Source: Natrialbaceae archaeon AArc-T1-2 (GTDB lineage: Archaea; Halobacteriota; Halobacteria; Halobacteriales; Natrialbaceae). Taken from it: a stretch of 64,000 nucleotides of DNA. The stretch's first letter is position 1, and each line of letters opens with the position of its first letter. Where the stretch lies: contig NZ_CP127174.1 of NCBI RefSeq assembly GCF_030273315.1, positions 992,001 through 1,056,000 of the forward strand, read 5' to 3'. Position numbers and translations under genes: made by a program. The notes beneath the pieces are model-generated. The model made no database searches. It was not told the origin of the DNA and saw nothing but the letters and a program-made list of their open reading frames with translations. This document shows positions 59,204 to 64,000 of this stretch, in pieces.

Positions 59204-61461
59204 AACTCACTGTCAAACCACTCAAACAGAAAGACGCAGGGCGTGGACTCGCAGCGATCGACCGCGCCTCGATGCGCAAACTCGACCTCGAGAACGGGGA
59301 TTACATCCTCATCTCCGGCAACGGCGACGGACAGGCGGTCGCACGCGTCTGGCCCGGCTATCCCGAGGACGAGGGCAACGGCGTCGTCCGAATCGACGGC
59401 CGGCTCCGACAGGAGGCGAACGTCGGGATCGACGACCGGGTCACCGTCGAGAAAGCAGACGTCAAGCCCGCCTCGTCGGTGACGGTCGCTTTGCCACAGA
59501 ACCTCCGGATCAAAGGCGACATCGGGCCGCTCGTGCGTGACAAGCTTTCCGGCCAGGCCGTCACCGAGGGACAGACGGTGCCGTTCTCGCTGTCCTTTGG
59601 CCCGATGAGCCGCTCCGGCCAGTCGGTGCCGCTGAAGATCGCGAGCACCTCTCCGTCGGGCACCGTCGTCATCACCGACTCGACGAGCATCGAGATCTCC
59701 GAGACGCCGGCCGAACAGATAAGCGAGGCCGCCGGCGAGACGCCCGAGGGCGTCCCGAACGTCACCTACGAGGACATCGGCGGCTTAGACGACGAACTCG
59801 ACCAGGTCCGGGAGATGATCGAACTCCCGATGCGCCACCCCGAGCTGTTCCAGCAACTCGGCATCGAGCCGCCGAAGGGCGTCTTGCTCCACGGTCCGCC
59901 GGGGACGGGCAAGACGCTGATGGCGAAAGCCGTCGCCAACGAGATCGACGCTCATTTCCAGACGATCTCCGGGCCGGAGATCATGTCGAAGTACTACGGC
60001 GAGTCCGAAGAGCAACTGCGCGAAGTCTTCGAGGAGGCAGAAGAGAACGCGCCCGCGATCGTCTTCATCGACGAACTCGACTCGATCGCCGCCAAACGCG
60101 AGGAAGCAGGCGGCGACGTCGAGCGCCGCGTCGTCGCACAGCTGCTCTCGCTGATGGACGGCTTAGAGGAACGGGGTCGGGTCACGGTCATCGCTGCGAC
60201 GAACCGGATCGACGACATCGACCCCGCACTCCGACGTGGCGGCCGTTTCGACCGTGAGATCGAAATCGGTGTCCCCGACAAGGACGGCCGCAAGGAGATC
60301 CTGCAGGTTCACACCCGCGGGATGCCCCTGTCCGACGCCGTCGACTTAGAGCAGTACGCCGAGAACACCCACGGCTTCGTCGGGGCCGACTTAGAGAGTC
60401 TCACTCGCGAGAGCGCAATGAACGCCCTGCGTCGCATTCGCCCCGACCTCGACTTAGAGAGCGAGGAGATCGACGCCGAAGTGCTCGAGTCGCTGCAGGT
60501 GACCGAACGGGACTTCAAGGAGGCGCTCAAGGGCATCCAGCCCTCCGCGATGCGGGAGGTCTTCGTCGAGGTGCCGGACGTCTCCTGGAACGACGTCGGC
60601 GGCCTCGAGGACACCAAAGAGCGTCTGCGCGAGACGATCCAGTGGCCACTCGACTATCCCGAAGTCTTCGAGCAGATGGACATGGAAGCCGCCAAGGGCG
60701 TGCTCATGTACGGCCCGCCCGGCACCGGCAAGACGCTGCTCGCGAAAGCCGTCGCCAACGAGGCCCAGTCGAACTTCATCTCGATCAAAGGCCCCGAACT
60801 GCTCAACAAGTACGTCGGCGAGTCCGAGAAGGGCGTCCGCGAGGTCTTCGAGAAGGCACGCTCGAACGCTCCGACCGTGATCTTCTTCGACGAGATCGAC
60901 TCGATCGCGGGCGAACGCGGACAGACGACCGGCGACTCCGGCGTCGGCGAACGCGTCGTCTCCCAGCTGTTGACGGAACTCGATGGGCTCGAGGAGCTCG
61001 AAGACGTCGTCGTCATCGCGACGACCAACCGGCCGGATCTGATCGACCAGGCCCTGCTCCGACCGGGCCGGCTCGACCGGCACGTCCACGTGCCCGTTCC
61101 CGACGAGGAGGGTCGCAAGAAGATCTTCGAGGTTCACACCCGCGAGAAACCACTCGCCGACGCGATCGATCTCGAGTGGCTCGCCGCCGAAACGGACGGC
61201 TACGTCGGCGCGGACATCGAAGCGGTCTGTCGCGAGGCATCGATGGAGGCCACTCGCGAGTTCATCGACTCGGTCGATCCCGAGGAGATCGACGAAAGCG
61301 TCGGCAACGTCCGCATCAGCAAAGAACACTTCGAGAACGCCTTAACGGAGATCGGCCCGAGCGTGACTCCCGAGACCCGCGAACGCTACGAGGAGATCGA
61401 AGAGGAGTTCCAGACTGCCGAACCCGAGACCGAAGACCAGCTCGGACGCACGTTCCAGTGA
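59200..61461 (+). CDS. cdc48: Cdc48/VAT-type AAA+ ATPase
   Basis: Predicted 753 residues from ATG 59200. N domain (about 1-185, double-psi barrel start [20 protein letters not shown]), then two AAA domains with Walker [21 protein letters not shown] and [20 protein letters not shown], and Walker [15 protein letters not shown] and [14 protein letters not shown]. It unfolds proteins for the proteasome. The C-terminal end lacks the eukaryotic HbYx motif. Confidence 0.96.
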   Translation: MKLTVKPLKQKDAGRGLAAIDRASMRKLDLENGDYILISGNGDGQAVARVWPGYPEDEGNGVVRIDGRLRQEANVGIDDRVTVEKADVKPASSVTVALPQNLRIKGDIGPLVRDKLSGQAVTEGQTVPFSLSFGPMSRSGQSVPLKIASTSPSGTVVITDSTSIEISETPAEQISEAAGETPEGVPNVTYEDIGGLDDELDQVREMIELPMRHPELFQQLGIEPPKGVLLHGPPGTGKTLMAKAVANEIDAHFQTISGPEIMSKYYGESEEQLREVFEEAEENAPAIVFIDELDSIAAKREEAGGDVERRVVAQLLSLMDGLEERGRVTVIAATNRIDDIDPALRRGGRFDREIEIGVPDKDGRKEILQVHTRGMPLSDAVDLEQYAENTHGFVGADLESLTRESAMNALRRIRPDLDLESEEIDAEVLESLQVTERDFKEALKGIQPSAMREVFVEVPDVSWNDVGGLEDTKERLRETIQWPLDYPEVFEQMDMEAAKGVLMYGPPGTGKTLLAKAVANEAQSNFISIKGPELLNKYVGESEKGVREVFEKARSNAPTVIFFDEIDSIAGERGQTTGDSGVGERVVSQLLTELDGLEELEDVVVIATTNRPDLIDQALLRPGRLDRHVHVPVPDEEGRKKIFEVHTREKPLADAIDLEWLAAETDGYVGADIEAVCREASMEATREFIDSVDPEEIDESVGNVRISKEHFENALTEIGPSVTPETRERYEEIEEEFQTAEPETEDQLGRTFQ

Positions 61462-61526
61462 GGACTGCGGGCAGTTGCGCTCTGCTACACCCCAGGGACA
61501 TCGCGTTTGCGTCGCGTCGTCGCCGA

Positions 61527-62000
61527 TCAGTGTGAGACCGCAGTCGATCCCAGATCCGCGAGGATCTCCTCGGCGTGGCCCTCGGGTGTGACGTCCTCGT
61601 AGACCGCCTCGATCGTCCCCTCGGCGTCGATCACGTACGTGTTCCGGAAGACGCCGTCGAAGGTGTTGCCGAACATCTGTTTCTCGCCGTAGGACTCATA
61701 CAGTGTCGACACCTCGCCGTTTTCGTCCGAGAGCAGGTCGAACTCGAGGTCGTGATCGTCGGCGAAGGACGCGAGATCGGAGACGGGGTCGTCGCTAACG
61801 CCGACGATCGCGACGTCTCGGTCCGCGAAGACAGACCGCTCGTCTCGAAAGCCCTGTGCTTCGACGGTACAGCCTCTGGTGTTCGCCCGGGGGTAGAAGT
61901 ACAGGACGAGACGCTGCCCCTCGAAGTCCGAGCGACGAACCATCTCGCCGTGTTGGTTCTGCAGTACGAATTCGGGTGCCGTTTCGCCGACGTCGAGCAT
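61527..62000 (-). CDS. Peroxiredoxin of Bcp type, apparently one-Cys
   Basis: A 157-residue thioredoxin-fold peroxidase. The peroxidatic Cys is in RANTRGCTVEAQGFRDERS; the usual resolving Cys five residues later is Gln. The rest, FADRDVAIVGVSDDPVSDLA and VFRNTYVIDAEGTIEAVY, is typical. It reduces peroxides with thiol donors. Confidence 0.9.
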   Translation of the reverse strand: MLDVGETAPEFVLQNQHGEMVRRSDFEGQRLVLYFYPRANTRGCTVEAQGFRDERSVFADRDVAIVGVSDDPVSDLASFADDHDLEFDLLSDENGEVSTLYESYGEKQMFGNTFDGVFRNTYVIDAEGTIEAVYEDVTPEGHAEEILADLGSTAVSH

Positions 62001-62074
62001 AGCGACGTGTTCGACCGAGCGAAGGTATGTTTATCGGTCTCGAACGGGTGTCCGCCTCGAGGACTCGAGTCCGC

Positions 62075-62938
62075 TCACTCGAGTGGCTCCGCTGCGTCGC
62101 GTTCGACAAGCGGCGCCGCGTTCCGTTCGGGTAGGGTGACCACGTCGTCGCTTGCGAGCGTGTACTCGCGGTCGTCGACGCCGAGGATCGAGCCGACGTC
62201 GCAGGTGATCCGGACGGTGACGCGATCGACGTCGTCGCTCGAGCGATCCCCGGCGTTGTCTGTGGCCGATCTCGCCTCCGGCGACGTTTCGGTATCCGTC
62301 GTCGGTTCGTCGTCGGCTCCGTCGTCGGACCCCGGTGCCGTCGGCGACGGCGAATCGACGACGTCACCACCCATGACGTCCGCCGCAGTGATGTCGTCGG
62401 TGGCGTCGCTGTCGACGGCGGACGCTGACGGCCGTCGATCGGTCGGCGGCTCCGCCGGCGGAGGCGGCGGTGTGTCGTCTGTGTCGCTCGAGCGGTCGGC
62501 CGCCGTCTGGTCGGTCGGTGGATCGCCGTCGCTTTCTGTCGTCACCGGCTGTTCGCCCTCGAGGACGTCGAGGACGCGCCCCTTGTTCGATTCGATGCGA
62601 GCGACGAGATCCTCGAAGAGGTCCTGTTCCTCGGCCGTCAGGCCTTCGTCGTCGGCGTTCATGCCGGCGGCGGCGAGACTCGCCTGTTTGACGAGCTTTC
62701 CCATCCGGCGTTCGTAGACGGCTTCGACGACGTCTTTCGCGGTCTCGACCTCGTCGGTGAGCTGTCGTATCTCCGGCGACGAAAACGGGTCGTCGAGTTC
62801 CGCGGCGAGGCGGTCGCGCTCGGCCTCGAGATCGGCGATGTACTCGCCGACCTCCTGGTAGAACGACGGTCGAAGGTGCTGGAGGCTGTCCTTCGTTCGC
62901 TCCGTACTCTGGACCGTGCGCAACTCGTCTAGGTTCAT
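62075..62938 (-). CDS. GINS complex subunit (Gins51/Gins15-like)
   Basis: A 287-residue protein with an N-terminal alpha-helical GINS A domain (MNLDELRTVQSTERTKDSLQ, FYQEVGEYIADLEAERDRLA), a long acidic Pro/Thr-rich linker (about 130-235), and a B domain with VTVRITCDVGSILGVDDREY. GINS links primase, MCM and polymerase at the replication fork. Directly downstream of the primase gene on the same strand (10-base gap), the usual archaeal order. Confidence 0.88.
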   Translation of the reverse strand: MNLDELRTVQSTERTKDSLQHLRPSFYQEVGEYIADLEAERDRLAAELDDPFSSPEIRQLTDEVETAKDVVEAVYERRMGKLVKQASLAAAGMNADDEGLTAEEQDLFEDLVARIESNKGRVLDVLEGEQPVTTESDGDPPTDQTAADRSSDTDDTPPPPPAEPPTDRRPSASAVDSDATDDITAADVMGGDVVDSPSPTAPGSDDGADDEPTTDTETSPEARSATDNAGDRSSDDVDRVTVRITCDVGSILGVDDREYTLASDDVVTLPERNAAPLVERDAAEPLE

Positions 62939-62948
62939 TCGTTCTCTC

Positions 62949-64000
62949 TCACGTTCGTTCTTTCTCCTTTTCCGCCCTGCCGCGTGTCATAAGAAACATT
63001 GCGACGTACTCCGGGAGTGATTGGTCACCGTCCGATACCGTAAAGATATCGCCGCCGAGTTCGATCTCGCCCCCGCTGGTGACGTCGACGGCGACCTCGT
63101 GACCGTGGAACGTCTCGGGGACGGCGTCGACCAGCGGATCGAAGTCGTCGATCTCTTCGCGATCGATCCGGACCGTCTCGAGGGCGCTGCCGCCGTGGAG
63201 GCTCCCTGGCAGGCGGATCAGTCGGTTCGTATCGGTCGTGACGGGTTCGTCGATCGGTGCGTGCTCTCGCTCGACCGTCCGTGCGACAAAGCGTTCTGCG
63301 AGCTGGGAGACGGCGGCGTGGACCGTGACGTTACCCGCCTCGAGTCCCTCACGGTTGTTCCGGGCGGCGTTCAACATCGCCGCTGCTCTCCTTTCGCCGA
63401 TGCCGTCGAACTCCTGCAGCCGCGCGATGGCGTCGTCTTCCTCGCACTCGAGCAGGTCGTCGACGAACGAGACGAACCGCTGGTGGGTGCGTCTCCCCCA
63501 GCCACCGTCTGCCTCGAGCAGACGTCGTTCGGTCGGGGTCTCGCGGCCCAGTCCCGCGACGGTCTCGGTCTCGATCAGCTCCTCGAACTCCAGTCCGATG
63601 CCGCGGACGTAGTCGACGATCTCGCGGCGGTGCTCGCTTTCGAGGTCCTGGACGCGCTCGTCGCGAACGTGGACGTGGTAGCCACGACCGCCGGAGAAGA
63701 CGACTTCGAGCTCTTCGAAGGCGAAATCGTCCTCGAGAAAGTCGAGCAGTCGACGGAGCGCGTCTTTACACGTCGCCAGCATCTCGGCGTAGGAGTCCTC
63801 GCCCGGAGTGACGCCCGGAAGGTGGTCGGCGTCGAGGTCGAAGACGAGATCCGAACCGCGCCATCCCTTCTCGTTCATCGATCCCGCACCCGGGTCGTCG
63901 TATCGTCCGGCCGAGAAGTAGACGTGACGGGGACGCTCGCGCTCGAGAAACGACGACGGGTCGCCGAGCTCGAGCAGCGACCGGTGCCGGACCATCGTCG
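62949..64000 (-). CDS. priS: DNA primase small (catalytic) subunit, N terminus cut by window end
   Basis: The frame is open at the window edge, so the gene starts outside; 348 residues are visible after the first in-frame ATG and one partial codon precedes it. Landmarks are VFDLDADHL (catalytic Asp pair region), VVFSGGRGYHVHV, and DTNRLIRLPGSLHGG. It synthesises RNA/DNA primers. Cotranscribed with the GINS gene. Confidence 0.93.
   Translation of the reverse strand, partial: TMVRHRSLLELGDPSSFLERERPRHVYFSAGRYDDPGAGSMNEKGWRGSDLVFDLDADHLPGVTPGEDSYAEMLATCKDALRRLLDFLEDDFAFEELEVVFSGGRGYHVHVRDERVQDLESEHRREIVDYVRGIGLEFEELIETETVAGLGRETPTERRLLEADGGWGRRTHQRFVSFVDDLLECEEDDAIARLQEFDGIGERRAAAMLNAARNNREGLEAGNVTVHAAVSQLAERFVARTVEREHAPIDEPVTTDTNRLIRLPGSLHGGSALETVRIDREEIDDFDPLVDAVPETFHGHEVAVDVTSGGEIELGGDIFTVSDGDQSLPEYVAMFLMTRGRAEKEKERT

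Overview
This window is from a haloarchaeon (class Halobacteria), most likely a Natrialbales-type genome. The evidence is strong GC bias at third codon positions, very acidic proteins rich in Asp and Glu, many TATA boxes 26-32 bases upstream of start codons (leaderless transcripts), and archaeal genes such as LonB, a CCT/thermosome subunit, Cdc48, Gins51 and PriS. A tRNA-Trp with a box C/D-bearing intron and a halophilic plant-type ferredoxin domain point the same way. I cannot name the species from sequence alone.

Layout. 0-3.7 kb: the 3' end of a threonine synthase gene, a Tat lipoprotein with a cupredoxin domain, a decayed second copy of the threonine synthase 3' end, and a 7TM/ATP-grasp membrane protein with a small partner. 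3.7-9.5 kb: a minus-strand lysine/diaminopimelate operon, dapA-dapB-dapD-lysA/dapF-dapE, with overlapping starts and stops and an in-frame lysA-dapF fusion. 9.5-19 kb: HtpX, a NYN nuclease-like protein, a PUA protein, pterin dehydratase, GTP cyclohydrolase MptA, a probable RNA polymerase epsilon subunit, NAD kinase, stress proteins and membrane proteins. 18-25.4 kb: a CPBP membrane protease downstream of LonB, NadM, a SAM hydrolase-like protein, a thermosome subunit and an amidohydrolase relative. 25.4-31.3 kb: a relic insertion-sequence end, a glycosyltransferase, a methyltransferase, a possible nuclease, a membrane-spanning winged-helix regulator and several tiny zinc-ribbon proteins. 31.3-36 kb: two stress proteins, then a 2-oxoacid dehydrogenase locus with two E1 alpha genes, E1 beta and a free lipoyl protein but no E2 or E3.

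36-46 kb: isocitrate dehydrogenase, a Thr-nucleophile asparaginase, methionine aminopeptidase, a HIT protein, a TrkA protein flanked by two stand-alone Lrp-type RAM proteins, tRNA-Leu, an Nramp-like transporter and a PhyH-type dioxygenase. 46.4-49.5 kb looks like a decaying accessory segment. It holds large hairpins, a winged-helix gene, an MmgE/PrpD gene with lower GC than its neighbours, a frameshifted regulator and a HicB antitoxin whose HicA partner is broken. It ends at the 3' end of an intron-containing tRNA-Trp. 50-64 kb returns to core genes: IMP dehydrogenase between hairpins, a YcaO protein with an N-terminal Cys-rich E1-like domain, an RNA-binding protein, a cystathionine gamma-synthase relative, a stress-protein/ferredoxin fusion, an Hsp20-like protein coupled to Cdc48, a peroxiredoxin, Gins51 and the start-truncated PriS.

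The items most worth following up are the double-USP/ferredoxin fusion, the lysA-dapF fusion, the E1-E1-lipoyl locus without E2, the YcaO protein, the TrkA/RAM trio, the possible PD-(D/E)XK protein with a Cys cluster, and the decayed island beside tRNA-Trp.
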